Assembly (NCBI RefSeq): GCF_041361465.1
Contig: NZ_JBGKAC010000001.1
Span: 1,426,001-1,490,000 of the forward strand
Source: Halobaculum sp. MBLA0143
GTDB taxonomy: Archaea; Halobacteriota; Halobacteria; Halobacteriales; Haloferacaceae
DNA: 64,000 bases
Direction: 5' to 3'
Below are positions 25,748 through 34,415 of this stretch, in pieces; the stretch's first letter is position 1, and each line of letters opens with the position of its first letter. Position numbers and translations under genes: made by a program. Below the pieces are notes generated by a model, which was not told the origin of the DNA, made no database searches, and saw nothing but the letters and a program-made list of their open reading frames with translations.

Positions 25748-27025
25748 TTACGACTGGAGCGTCGAGACGAACGACTCGGTCGCCGAATCGACGTTGTACG
25801 GCCCGGTGAAGTCGCTCGTCAGTGCGCTCTTCAGCGAGCTGACCTGCTCCGGCTGGGCCGCCAGCCCGTGTGCCAGCGTCGGCGGCTTCTCGTTCGCCTC
25901 GGCGAAGTCCTGGATCGTCTCCTGGAGGTACGGGCCGAACTCGCTCTCGTCGACGTCCGTCCGAGTCGGGATGGACCCCTTGAACTTGTTGAACGCCACC
26001 TGGGCGTCCTTGGAGCCGACGAACCGCATCCACGTCTCCGACGCCTCCGGAGACGGATTGTTCGACGGGTAGAGGAACGCGTCCGTGTGGAAGGTGTACA
26101 TCCCCTCCGTCCCGGGGAACGTCTTGAAGCCCCAGTCTTCGTCGTACGCGAAGTCCTCTCTGTTCCGGAAGGCACCGGCCGCCCAGTTACCCTGGTGGAT
26201 GAACGCGGCGTCGCCGTCCATGATCATCTGGTTGGCGCCCGTGAAGCCGGTGGAGGCGGCACCGTTCTCGATGTACTCGTCCAGCATGGTCTTCGTGACC
26301 GAGAAGGCCTCCCGGACGGCTCCCTTCGAGCCACCGTTGTTGACGAAGTCCATGTAGGAGTCGACGCCGCCGGTCGACAGCATCACCGCCGCCCACAGCT
26401 GGAGTGTCGTCCACGGCGCCTTCATGCCGTGTGCCAGCGGCACCGCGTCCGTCTCCGAGGCGACGGTGTCCATCGCGTCCATCAGCTTCGACGCCGAGTC
26501 CAGCGAGTCGGGATCGACGCCGGCGTCCTCCAGGACGCTCACGTTGTAGAACAGGCAGTTGAGCCGGTGAGAGCCGATGGGCACCGCGTGGTAGGTGCCG
26601 TCCTGTCGGCACAGCTCGGCCGCCTCTTCGACGTGTGCCTCCGCGAGGCCGTCGTCACCCTCCCAGACGCTGGAGATGTCCCCGAGGACACCCTCGTACC
26701 GTGCGAAGTTCTTGCCCGGCCAGTCCTGGAAGGCGCTCGGTGGGTCGTCGTTCGAGAACCGCGTGTTGAGCACGCTCTTGAGGTTCTGGTTGGCCCCTCC
26801 ACCGATGGCCTTGAAGTTCGACGCCACGTCGGAGTGTTGCTCGTTCCAGACGGAGATCAGGTTCTCGACCGCCTTCTTCCCGTCACCCCCCGTCCAGGCG
26901 TGCAACACCTCTAGTTCGTTCGATGCACCGTCACCGCCGCCGCTCGCACAGCCGGCGGCTGCCAGTGTCGCTCCGACGCCTGCGGCACCTTTCAGGTACC
27001 GTCTCCGTGTGATTTCGTCTGTCAT
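25748..27025 (-). CDS. Sugar ABC transporter substrate-binding lipoprotein
   Basis: Captures the sugar outside the cell and delivers it to the permeases. A 425-residue protein. The signal DEITRRRYLKGAAGVGATLA with lipobox AAGC is a Tat lipoprotein signal. The mature part is a family 1 extracellular binding protein: LEVLHAWTGGDGKKAVENLI, NVSVLEDAGVDPDSLDS and FIHQGNWAAGAFRNRE. The ligand cannot be told; galactose or glucose-type sugars are reasonable. The ATG was chosen over an upstream in-frame codon because it gives the signal peptide; a GAGG Shine-Dalgarno-like site lies 8 bases before it, unusual among the leaderless genes here. Confidence 0.92.
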   Translation of the reverse strand: MTDEITRRRYLKGAAGVGATLAAAGCASGGGDGASNELEVLHAWTGGDGKKAVENLISVWNEQHSDVASNFKAIGGGANQNLKSVLNTRFSNDDPPSAFQDWPGKNFARYEGVLGDISSVWEGDDGLAEAHVEEAAELCRQDGTYHAVPIGSHRLNCLFYNVSVLEDAGVDPDSLDSASKLMDAMDTVASETDAVPLAHGMKAPWTTLQLWAAVMLSTGGVDSYMDFVNNGGSKGAVREAFSVTKTMLDEYIENGAASTGFTGANQMIMDGDAAFIHQGNWAAGAFRNREDFAYDEDWGFKTFPGTEGMYTFHTDAFLYPSNNPSPEASETWMRFVGSKDAQVAFNKFKGSIPTRTDVDESEFGPYLQETIQDFAEANEKPPTLAHGLAAQPEQVSSLKSALTSDFTGPYNVDSATESFVSTLQS

Positions 27026-27059
27026 AGTGAGTCCTCGGTGGCACGGCGCTCCACGCGGA

Positions 27060-27078
27060 CACAGTGCACACCACTGTG
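27060..27078. promoter_or_regulatory. Inverted repeat in the sugar-operon leader
   Basis: Arms cacagtg and cactgtg with spacer cacac lie 35-53 bases before the binding-protein ATG, inside the roughly 80-base leader predicted from the TATA box at 27133. A 19-base operator-like site; the bound regulator is unknown. Confidence 0.4.
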
Positions 27079-27132
27079 AGCCGTCCCCGTGAAACGTAGC
27101 CACACTGTCCACCTGGTGGGTAACACTTACTA

Positions 27133-27140
27133 CATAAATT
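27133..27140 (-). promoter_or_regulatory. TATA-like box of the sugar ABC operon
   Basis: aatttatg (minus strand) in an AT-rich segment. It predicts a start about 80 bases before the binding-protein ATG, so this transcript would have a leader with its Shine-Dalgarno-like site. Confidence 0.5.
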
Positions 27141-27165
27141 GTTTACGTTCGAAAATTCTCGGTCA

Positions 27166-27183
27166 CCACAACAGCTGTTGTGG
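27166..27183. promoter_or_regulatory. Perfect 18-bp palindrome upstream of the sugar operon
   Basis: ccacaacagctgttgtgg is fully self-complementary. It lies about 26 bases upstream of the sugar-operon TATA box and 37 bases past the stop of the tetR gene. It could be a TetR operator, the end of the tetR transcript, or both. Confidence 0.5.
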
Positions 27184-27219
27184 CAACTGCAGCACAGGCC
27201 GTGACGCCGTTCACGTCGC

Positions 27220-27816
27220 TCACGTCTCCCGGACACAGTCGTCGAGGTACCGGCGGATCGCCCGGCGCGTGCGGGCCACCGTCTCCGGGTCGTCGAGTGT
27301 CACCGCGCGTTCCAGTCCGCCGTAGGCGGTCGCGTAGAGGAACTCCGCCGTCTCCTCCGGGTCGACCGGCCGGAACACCCCCGTCTCCGTGCCCGCCCGG
27401 AGTGCGTCCGCCAGCAGTCCCAGGATCACCTCGTCGGATCGGCTGAACCGCTCGTGGAACGTCTCCGAGTGGGGCGCGTTCGCCCGAATCTCCAACAACG
27501 CCCGCCGGAAGCGCATCCCTTCTTCGTCCAACTCCGGCGGCAACAGCCTGTCGAGCACCGCCCACAGTCGTTCCTCGGGGTCGCCGTCCGCGGTCGCCGT
27601 CAGGTCCGACTCCAGTCTGTCCAGCATGAATCGGAGGAAGTCCTCCAGAAGCGCCTCCTTGTCGTCGTAGTGGTAGTACAGCAGCGACTTGCTCTTCTCG
27701 AACTCCGCCGCGATGGCGGAGATGGTCGTGTCGGCGTAGCCGTTCGCACACAGCGCCCGGTAGGCTGCCTCGACGATCGCCGCCTCCGTGTCGTCGGACA
27801 CCTCCGACTCTGTCAT
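27220..27816 (-). CDS. TetR/AcrR family transcriptional regulator
   Basis: A 198-residue regulator. The N-terminal helix-turn-helix is at about 10-60, with CANGYADTTISAIAAEFEKS as its core and KSLLYYHYDDKEALL following, typical of TetR. The C-terminal ligand-binding part is helical. It is transcribed in the same direction as the sugar operon and ends 195 bases before the binding-protein gene. It could control that operon, or itself; the effector is unknown. Confidence 0.85.
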   Translation of the reverse strand: MTESEVSDDTEAAIVEAAYRALCANGYADTTISAIAAEFEKSKSLLYYHYDDKEALLEDFLRFMLDRLESDLTATADGDPEERLWAVLDRLLPPELDEEGMRFRRALLEIRANAPHSETFHERFSRSDEVILGLLADALRAGTETGVFRPVDPEETAEFLYATAYGGLERAVTLDDPETVARTRRAIRRYLDDCVRET

Positions 27817-28085
27817 TGTCGGACGTTACGAGAGCCCGGACATAACCCCGGCGCTCACCGTTCGAGCCCACCGTCGACCGACCACTCCGACGCCGGCCCC
27901 GCGAGCCACCCCAGCCGAGTCGCTCGCTCGCGCTCGCGGTTTTCCCGCGCGTTCGCAGTCGACGGGCAGCCGCGGCGTGCGCCGCCAGTCTGGCGTCCGG
28001 GGTGCCGACGCCCGTCACACTCCTGCGGGACGCCGCCGCAGTCTGTCGTACGAGCGACACAGACAGAGTCGTCGCAACGACGGTG

Positions 28086-28661
28086 CTACGGGAGGTACCG
28101 CACGGAGACGACCCCCTCCTCCGATCGCACCTCGACGTGCGACGCCCCGGCGCGGGCGGCCTGGAGCAGCCGCGTCTCCCGGTCGTTCACCACGTCGTCG
28201 ACGGCGACCTCCGTCCGGTCGTCCGGCACCGTCAGGACGTGCAACTCCCCGTCGCCGGCGCGCTCCTGCCGTGTCACCTCGCCGACGGACTGCTCGGCGG
28301 CGATCTCGCGGGCCTGCGTCGTCGGCGTCTCCCCGCTCGCGCGCACGGCCACCTCGCGGCGCTCGGCCACCTCCCGGACGTCGTACGTCACCCCCATCGG
28401 CGGCTCCGGCGTCACCGTCGCCTCGATCACCGTCTCCGCGTCCAGACCCGGGTTCTCCGACAGCGTGTGGACCTGCCCGGTGTCGGCGTCCCGCAACACT
28501 GCCGACTCTTCGTCTGCGTGGGTCACGAGGAACGTCCCCGTGACGGCCTCGTCGTCCGTGTCCGCCTGCTCGTCTGACGCGTCCGACTCGTCGATCTCGG
28601 CGGCCAACTCCGCCGCGAGTTCGGCGGGGTCGACCGCCTCGCCCGGCGTGTCGTCTGTCAC
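28086..28661 (-). CDS. Haloarchaeal DUF5812-like protein
   Basis: A 191-residue very acidic protein. An acidic low-complexity N-terminus (residues 1-40) leads into TGTFLVTHADEESAVLRDAD and PPMGVTYDVREVAERREVAV, the pattern I associate with the haloarchaeal DUF5812 family; the assignment is from memory. The C-terminal part ends in RTEVAVDDVVNDRETRLLQA and a beta strand. No known function; no operon partner. GTG start. Confidence 0.6.
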   Translation of the reverse strand: MTDDTPGEAVDPAELAAELAAEIDESDASDEQADTDDEAVTGTFLVTHADEESAVLRDADTGQVHTLSENPGLDAETVIEATVTPEPPMGVTYDVREVAERREVAVRASGETPTTQAREIAAEQSVGEVTRQERAGDGELHVLTVPDDRTEVAVDDVVNDRETRLLQAARAGASHVEVRSEEGVVSVRYLP

Positions 28662-28713
28662 GGGTCGCAGTAGACGCTGCGTGGGTTTCGGGGTTTCGTC
28701 ACGCGGGCGTCGA

Positions 28714-29505
28714 TCAGCAGTTCGTGTACTCGTCGTCTCGTTCCGAGTAGTTGATCTGGGTGAATCCCATTTCGTCCTTGTGGCCCTGGTTGCAGTAAGA
28801 GAGGGTCATCTCTCCCTCGAAGCCCGTAGAGAAGCCGCAGACTTCCAGAGTCTCGTACGTGTGGACGTACTTACCGCCGAAAGTGGTCGACCCACTCCAC
28901 CCGCTCTCCTTGGTGACAGAGCAGCCACCGTAGCCGGCAGCCGACCCACCCGATCCCAGGTTCGCGTAGTCGTCGAACTTGAAGCTCACTCCGTTCAGGG
29001 CGTTGTCGCGGCTGTAGAACGAGACGTTTCCGGACGTCTCTGCGGAGTCCTCGGCGTACTGGAAGGCGTCGGCCGGCCACGCGAACGAGAAGAGGTCCTC
29101 TTCCGGTTCGCCGGCCCCACTGCTCGCGTCCCAGTCGAAGTAGTACTCCACGTAGATGTCGTACGGATCTGGATTACAGTTGATGTGGTAAGCGATGATG
29201 TTCAGGCTGACACTCAGCTCACTGTCGCTCAACTGCTGTGTCGATGCTCCGTCGGTCGAGTTGGACTGGTGGTACAGTGTGTCCGTCGTCCCCTTCGACG
29301 TGGTGGCGTAGCCCCGTCGTTCGAGATACTGGAGGAACTTGTCGTTGTCTCCCGTGGCCTCACGAACCTCGCGCGCTTGCTCGATTACGTCGTCGAGTGT
29401 CTGATCTGCAGTGGCCGGACTGGACGCCAGCGAGAGCGAGACGCCAGCACCGAGTGTCTTGAGCACTGTTCTTCGACGTGGGCTCGTGGTATTCTCGTTC
29501 GCCAC
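28714..29505 (-). CDS. Tat-exported secreted protein, unknown
   Basis: A 263-residue protein. GTG start gives VANENTTSPRRRTVLKTLGA, a twin-arginine signal with the cleavage region near ASSPATA. The mature part starts with a helix (LDDVIEQAREVREATGDNDK) and is otherwise beta-rich, with five cysteines (NCNP, GGCS, EVCG, SYCNQ and the C-terminal NC). I do not recognise a family. The start at 29505 rather than an in-frame TTG at 29517 is supported by an AT-rich element about 28 bases upstream. AT-richer than the chromosome around it. Confidence 0.6.
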   Translation of the reverse strand: MANENTTSPRRRTVLKTLGAGVSLSLASSPATADQTLDDVIEQAREVREATGDNDKFLQYLERRGYATTSKGTTDTLYHQSNSTDGASTQQLSDSELSVSLNIIAYHINCNPDPYDIYVEYYFDWDASSGAGEPEEDLFSFAWPADAFQYAEDSAETSGNVSFYSRDNALNGVSFKFDDYANLGSGGSAAGYGGCSVTKESGWSGSTTFGGKYVHTYETLEVCGFSTGFEGEMTLSYCNQGHKDEMGFTQINYSERDDEYTNC

Positions 29506-29603
29506 ACCAAGAGACAATCTGAATCTAACTTAGTTGTTTCTAGCTCACTTTGCGACTTTCTCACTCTAGTGGTTTTTTATTCCTGGAAAGAACAGAATCC
29601 GGC

Positions 29604-30032
29604 GTGGACAGACGTACTTACGCTTCGACCCTGATTGCAGCTACTGCCGGGCTAGCCGGCTGTGCCACACTAGAGACGGAGTCTCGGTCCTCCACTGTCG
29701 CAGCCGACGACAGAGTAACACTCCGAGCTGTCAGGGTAAAAAACCATTCTGATCGTGAGTCGAAAGTCAACGTAACTGTCGTCCGAAACGGGTCGAACCA
29801 GTTCTGGTCGCAGTTGGACGTGCCAGCGGACGGCCAGAGGACACCTAACACGAACTGGCCGACATCGGGTGAGTCGTTCGTTGTCGTGTGCCAGTGTTCG
29901 ACGTACACCAGCACGGAGATCGCGTCGATGGAGCACGAGAACAACGACAGGGGGGTCCCGTACGAGATGCTGTTCGTGATCGAGGAGGCGGGAGACATCG
30001 AACAGAGGTTGCTCACAGTCGAGGGGATCTGA
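29604..30032 (+). CDS. Small lipoprotein, unknown
   Basis: A 142-residue lipoprotein: VDRRTYASTLIAATAGLAGC contains twin Arg and a lipobox (LAGC). The mature domain (VTLRAVRVKNHSDRESKVNV) is a small beta sandwich like other haloarchaeal surface lipoproteins. A TATA-like ttttttat lies about 30 bases before the GTG. It is divergent from the secreted protein at 28714 and is also AT-rich; it ends 3 bases before the next gene's stop on the other strand. Confidence 0.65.
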   Translation: MDRRTYASTLIAATAGLAGCATLETESRSSTVAADDRVTLRAVRVKNHSDRESKVNVTVVRNGSNQFWSQLDVPADGQRTPNTNWPTSGESFVVVCQCSTYTSTEIASMEHENNDRGVPYEMLFVIEEAGDIEQRLLTVEGI

Positions 30033-30035
30033 ACC

Positions 30036-30563
30036 TCACCGCCGGAGGTAGTGGACGACGGCGATCACGGCCGCGCCGGCGGCGGGAATCGCCAGCGCGT
30101 ACACGGACGGCAGGTCGTAGAGGAACGACACGAGCGGCGCGAGCGGGCCGCTGGGGGTCTGTTGGAACTGTGCCGGCGCGCTGGCGACGACGAGTCCGTA
30201 CAGCGAGACGACGAAGGTGTAGCCCGCCAGCGCCAGCCCGGCCTCGTAGCCGCGGCGGCGGTCGGCGCCACGCCGGCGGCTCCGCGCCACCAACAACACG
30301 GGCGTGACGGTCGGGGCGACCGCCGCCAGCCCGACCAGGATCACGAACGCCCGGGCGATAGAGAAGCGGGCCCCGGCGGTCGCGCCCAGCTGTTGGACCA
30401 GCGCCAGCGTGAACACGACGGCGAGGAACACCGCGACGAGCGCGCTGACGACGGCGTACGACCGGAACAGCCACGACTCCGACCGCCGGGCGGCGTACGG
30501 GAACGCGCCGAGGAGTCCACCGTACGCGCGTTCCCGGTCGTCGCCCGTCTCCGTCTCTGTCAT
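30036..30563 (-). CDS. Haloarchaeal membrane protein, unknown
   Basis: A 175-residue protein with four likely membrane helices (about 38-60, 70-95, 110-132 and 148-168), preceded by a short charged N-terminus MTETETGDDRERAYGG. A basic loop SRRRGADRRRGYE sits between helices 2 and 3, fitting the cytoplasmic side. The family is not recognised with confidence. Convergent with the lipoprotein gene with only 3 bases between stops. Confidence 0.65.
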   Translation of the reverse strand: MTETETGDDRERAYGGLLGAFPYAARRSESWLFRSYAVVSALVAVFLAVVFTLALVQQLGATAGARFSIARAFVILVGLAAVAPTVTPVLLVARSRRRGADRRRGYEAGLALAGYTFVVSLYGLVVASAPAQFQQTPSGPLAPLVSFLYDLPSVYALAIPAAGAAVIAVVHYLRR

Positions 30564-30629
30564 CGACCGAGCTACGACGGCGGCCCGGAAAAGCGCCGCG
30601 TCTCGGACGGGCGGGCTCCCGGGCGCCCG

Positions 30630-30674
30630 CGACGAACGACCGAGTCCGACGAACGACCGAGTCCGACGAACCGA
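30630..30674. repeat. 17-base tandem repeat upstream of pgi
   Basis: cgacgaacgaccgagtc occurs at 30630-30646 and 30647-30663, with a partial third copy after it. It lies in the 182-base gap between the membrane protein and pgi, upstream of the pgi promoter, where it may bind a regulator or reflect slippage. Confidence 0.75.
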
Positions 30675-30745
30675 TTACGACGACCGGTACGCGACGACGG
30701 GCTGCGGTAGCCACGGTTTTTGTCCCTCCCCGTCCCGGCTCCGGT

Positions 30746-32053
30746 ATGGAAGTCGACATCGGGAACGCTCTCGACGGCGCGCTGGGGCTGACGGAGACCG
30801 ACCTGGAGACGCTAGACGAGTCGGTGGCGACGGCACACGAACGGATCGAGCGGGGCCGCCGCGACCGAGACCACGGCTACGCCGCGCTCGCGCTGCCGGA
30901 GACGGTCGACACGACGGCGATCCGCGAGACGGCGCGGGCCGCCCGCGAGCGTGCAGTGGGCGACGGCGAACTGGACGCCGTCGTGACGGTCGGAATCGGG
31001 GGGAGCGCACTCGGCGCGGTGACGCTCACGGACGCGCTCGCGGCGGGGGACACGGCCGCGTTCGCGCTCGACAACGTAGATCCGGCGTGGGTCGACCGTC
31101 GGCTGGCCGAGGTCGACCTCTCGCGGACGGTCGTGAACGTCGTCTCCCGCTCGGGCACGACCGCGGAGACGCTGGCGAACTTCCTCGTCGTCCGGGAGGC
31201 GATGGCCGACGCCGGCGTCGACTGGACGGACCACACCGTCGTGACGACCGGCGACTCCGGCAACCTCGCCGCGGCGGCCGAGACGCACGACCTCCCGCGG
31301 CTGGCCGTCCCGGAGGGTGTCCCCGGGCGCTTCTCGGCGCTGTCGGCGGTCGGGCTGCTCGTCCCGGCGCTCGTCGGCGTGGACGTCGACGCCGTCGTCG
31401 CCGGCGGCGCTCGGGCTGCCGACTCGCTCGCGCCGTCGTTGTTCGACTGCCCGGCGTACGCCTACGGGGCGACGGCGTACGCGCTGGCCGAACGCGGCGC
31501 GGCGGTGAACGCCGTGCTGCCGTACGCGGAGTCGTTGGAGCGGTACGCGGAGTGGTTCGCACAGCTGTGGGCGGAGTCGCTCGGCAAGGACGGTCGCGGC
31601 CAGACCCCAGCCCGAGCGTTGGGTGTCACCGACCAGCACTCACAGCTCCAACTGTACCGCGCCGGCCCGGCCGACAAGCTCGTCACGCTCGTCCGGGTCG
31701 CAGACGGCCCGGACCGACCGATTCCGGCGACGGACCTGGACGGGCTGTCGTACCTCGCGGACGGTAGCCTCCGGGAGCTCCTGGACGCCGAACTGCGGGC
31801 GACGGAGGCCAGTCTGGCGGCCGCCGGTCGGGAGAACGTCCGGATCCAACTGGAGCGGGCCGACGCCGCGGCCGTCGGCGAACTGCTGTACGCCAGCGAG
31901 GCGGCGTGTGTCCTGTTCGGCGAACTCGCGGACGTGGCGACGTTCACGCAGCCGGCCGTCGAGTGGGGGAAAGCCGCCGCTCGCGGACTCCTCGGCGAGC
32001 CGACCGACGAGTCCGAGCAGGTGCGGGAGAAGCGCGAACTGATCGTCGACTGA
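30746..32053 (+). CDS. pgi: Glucose-6-phosphate isomerase
   Basis: Interconverts glucose 6-phosphate and fructose 6-phosphate. A 435-residue protein: VTVGIGGSALGAVTLTDAL and NVVSRSGTTAETLANF are the two sugar-phosphate binding (SIS) motifs, followed by GVTDQHSQLQLYRAGPADKL and the C-terminal ATFTQPAVEWGKAAARGLLG with the catalytic-type Glu/Lys region. Length fits the archaeal members. A TATA-like ggtttttg lies about 30 bases upstream of the ATG. Monocistronic. Confidence 0.93.
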   Translation: MEVDIGNALDGALGLTETDLETLDESVATAHERIERGRRDRDHGYAALALPETVDTTAIRETARAARERAVGDGELDAVVTVGIGGSALGAVTLTDALAAGDTAAFALDNVDPAWVDRRLAEVDLSRTVVNVVSRSGTTAETLANFLVVREAMADAGVDWTDHTVVTTGDSGNLAAAAETHDLPRLAVPEGVPGRFSALSAVGLLVPALVGVDVDAVVAGGARAADSLAPSLFDCPAYAYGATAYALAERGAAVNAVLPYAESLERYAEWFAQLWAESLGKDGRGQTPARALGVTDQHSQLQLYRAGPADKLVTLVRVADGPDRPIPATDLDGLSYLADGSLRELLDAELRATEASLAAAGRENVRIQLERADAAAVGELLYASEAACVLFGELADVATFTQPAVEWGKAAARGLLGEPTDESEQVREKRELIVD

Positions 32054-32115
32054 TCGGTCGCCCTCCCGCCGGCGGCTCCGACACGCTTTGGTGTGGCCCG
32101 CCCCACGCTCCGGAC

Positions 32116-32733
32116 GTGACAGCAGACACGGACGAGAGCGTCGACGCCGACGTGACCGACCTCTGGGAGTCGCACGGGGACGAACGGCTGCCGCCCGGCC
32201 AGCGCCAGACGGACCGGTTCCCGGTGCTCTCGAAGTCCGGTACGCCGGACCAGAACCGCGAGGACTGGACGTTCGAGGTGTGGGGTGCGGTCTCCGAGCC
32301 GCTCGAACTCGACTGGGAGGCGTTCCAAGACCTACCGGCCGTCACCCAGCGCCAGGACTTCCACTGTGTGACCGGCTGGTCGAAGTTCGACTGTGCGTTC
32401 ACGGGCGTGCCGTTCGGGGAGATCGCCGAGCGGGCGGGGGTCCACCACGACGCCGTCCACGTCATGTTCCACGCCGCCGACGGCTACACGACGGATCTCC
32501 CGTTGGCGGAGTGTGACCGCGAGGAGGTGTTGTTCGTCTACGGCTACGACGACGACAGCCTCCCGCGGGACCACGGCGGCCCGCTCCGGGTCGTCACGCC
32601 CCACAAGTACGCCTACAAGGGCGCGAAGTGGGTGACGGGCGTCGAGTTCCTCACGGAGCCCGAACGGGGGTACTGGGAGAAACGAGGCTACTCCGACACG
32701 GCCGACCCCTGGGCGGAGGACCGTTACAGCTGA
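32116..32733 (+). CDS. Molybdopterin oxidoreductase (sulfite-oxidase fold, stand-alone)
   Basis: A 205-residue soluble protein consisting of the Oxidored_molyb domain only. The metal-ligand cysteine sits in DFHCVTGWSKFDC (about residue 80), followed by VHVMFHAADGYTTDLPL and HKYAYKGAKWVTGVEFL, the cofactor-binding strands, and ends YWEKRGYSDTADPW. No dimerisation or haem domain is present, so the electron acceptor must be separate. It starts 62 bases after pgi on the same strand but is probably a separate unit. A related domain is fused to membrane helices at 60960-62543. Confidence 0.85.
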   Translation: MTADTDESVDADVTDLWESHGDERLPPGQRQTDRFPVLSKSGTPDQNREDWTFEVWGAVSEPLELDWEAFQDLPAVTQRQDFHCVTGWSKFDCAFTGVPFGEIAERAGVHHDAVHVMFHAADGYTTDLPLAECDREEVLFVYGYDDDSLPRDHGGPLRVVTPHKYAYKGAKWVTGVEFLTEPERGYWEKRGYSDTADPWAEDRYS

Positions 32734-32784
32734 TCGAGCGTCGGAACCGGGTGACTTTACGTCGTGGGTCGACTCCACCCGGTC

Positions 32785-33615
32785 ATGTTCGGTCTACGCC
32801 CGTCGGTCGTGCCGGCACAGCTCCTGCCCGAGGGGTTCGCGCTGCCGCCGACGCCGTACGTCGTCGGCTCGTTGCTCGCGGTCGCCGGGGTCGCCTGGGG
32901 GCTCTCCCGGCGTGACCTCGCCTTCGGTGAGGAACACGTTCTCGCAGCCGTGCCGTGGATGGTCGTCGGCGCCGCCGGCCACGTCCTGTTCGTCGTGGAG
33001 GCCGTCCCCGCGGTCGCGGCGCCGTTGTTCGGCACGCCGGCGGTGTACGTCACCGCCGCAGTCGTCGGCGGAGCCGTCTGGCTCGCCGCCGACGTCGTCG
33101 GTGTCTCGGTCGTACGGACGCTGGCGGTCGTCGGGAGCGTCACCGCCGTCGCTGCCGTGGGTGCCGTCCTCGTCACGGCCGAGACGGTCGCGGCGACGCT
33201 GCCGGCCGGCGGGCTCCTCTCCGGCGTCGGACTCGGCTGGCTCGCCGCGCGACTGCTCGCCCGGCTCCGGCCGGAGACTCGGGTCGCCGGCGCCGCCGGC
33301 ACGCTCGCGGTCGTCGCCCACGGCGTCGACGGCGTCACGACCGCCGTCGGCGTCGACCTCCTGGGGTTCGGCGAGCGGACGCCGTTGTCGGCGTTGATCC
33401 TGGAGGCTTCGGCGGCGCTGCCGACTGCGGCGACGCTCGGCACCGGCTGGCTGTTCGTCCTCGTCAAGCTACTGGTCGCGGCCGTCGCGGTCGCGCTCGT
33501 CGCGCCGACCGTCGCCGAGACGGACCGCGAGGGGTACGCCCTGTTGGCCGTCGTCGCCGCCGTCGGTCTCGGGCCAGGCGTCCACAACGCGCTCCTGTTC
33601 ACCGTCGCCGCCTGA
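32785..33615 (+). CDS. DUF63 membrane protein
   Basis: A 276-residue protein with about eight hydrophobic segments, starting MFGLRPSVVPAQLLPEGFAL. HGVDGVTTAVGVDLLGFGER and LPPTPYVVGSLLAVAGVAWG are typical of archaeal DUF63. Function is unknown. The ATG was chosen over an upstream GTG because the TATA-like actttacg is 30 bases before it. Confidence 0.8.
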   Translation: MFGLRPSVVPAQLLPEGFALPPTPYVVGSLLAVAGVAWGLSRRDLAFGEEHVLAAVPWMVVGAAGHVLFVVEAVPAVAAPLFGTPAVYVTAAVVGGAVWLAADVVGVSVVRTLAVVGSVTAVAAVGAVLVTAETVAATLPAGGLLSGVGLGWLAARLLARLRPETRVAGAAGTLAVVAHGVDGVTTAVGVDLLGFGERTPLSALILEASAALPTAATLGTGWLFVLVKLLVAAVAVALVAPTVAETDREGYALLAVVAAVGLGPGVHNALLFTVAA

Positions 33616-33663
33616 CCCGCCGGCGTGTGGAAAGCCTGATTGCCGTTCGGACCAAGGAGACAT

Positions 33664-34332
33664 GTGACCGAACGACGACGCTTTCTCGGAGTCACCGGTG
33701 TGACAGTTGCGGCGCTCCTGACCGGCTGTGCCGGCCGTAGCACGGGCGGTGCAGAGGGGACAGAGACGGACACGGCGACCGTCACGGACAGCCCGACTGC
33801 GACCGCCTCGCCGACCGCGACCGACAGCCCGACCGCGACGGAGTCGGGTGACGGCTACGGCGACGGCTACGGCTCCGGCGGCGACGACTACGACACCGCG
33901 ACCCCGACGGAGGAACCGACACCGACGGCGACGGCCGAGCCAACCGCGACTGCGACCGACGAGCCGACTGCGACCGCGACACCCCGCAGCGTGAACGTGG
34001 TCCTGAACAACGTCGGCGCGCGAGCCTGGCGGTTCGGCGACAGCGGCGTCGCCGGCGACGGGGAGAATCCGACACTCACCCTGGAGCCCGGGACGCGCTA
34101 CGTCGTCGAGAATCGTGGCTACGGCGTCCACCCGTTCGCACTGTTGGACGGCAGCGGCAGCCCGTTGCTGTCACAGGACGCGACCGGCGGGTTCGAGGAC
34201 GACCCCGCCGTCGCCTGGCGCGACGACGGCTCGGAGTTCGCGTTCACCGTCACCTCGGAGCTGGCCGCGGCCGCCGAGTCGTACGTCTGCACCGTCCACG
34301 GTGCGATGCGCGGGACAGTCGAGACGGCCTGA
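33664..34332 (+). CDS. Cupredoxin-like (halocyanin-type) lipoprotein
   Basis: A 222-residue exported protein. VTERRRFLGVTGVTVAALLT plus GC gives a Tat lipoprotein signal. A Thr/Pro/Asp-rich linker (about 25-110, with DGYGDGYGSGGDDYD) leads to a C-terminal cupredoxin domain. The type 1 copper ligands are visible: His in GYGVHPFALL, then Cys, His and Met in YVCTVHGAMRG (C-x-x-H-x-x-M). It is probably an electron carrier outside the membrane. A redox partner is not evident nearby; the molybdopterin protein at 32116 is two genes away. Confidence 0.8.
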   Translation: MTERRRFLGVTGVTVAALLTGCAGRSTGGAEGTETDTATVTDSPTATASPTATDSPTATESGDGYGDGYGSGGDDYDTATPTEEPTPTATAEPTATATDEPTATATPRSVNVVLNNVGARAWRFGDSGVAGDGENPTLTLEPGTRYVVENRGYGVHPFALLDGSGSPLLSQDATGGFEDDPAVAWRDDGSEFAFTVTSELAAAAESYVCTVHGAMRGTVETA

Positions 34333-34415
34333 CGCCGCGATCTGCTCGTCGCGCGCGGGAGTGGAGTCGCCGAGCGAGCGCGAGAGTGAAGTAGCCGGCG
34401 GGCGAGTCGGCGGAC

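Noticed and set aside
24719-26914. A 731-residue plus-strand ORF over the sugar operon
   Set aside because: Antisense of the permease and binding-protein genes; no recognisable domains.
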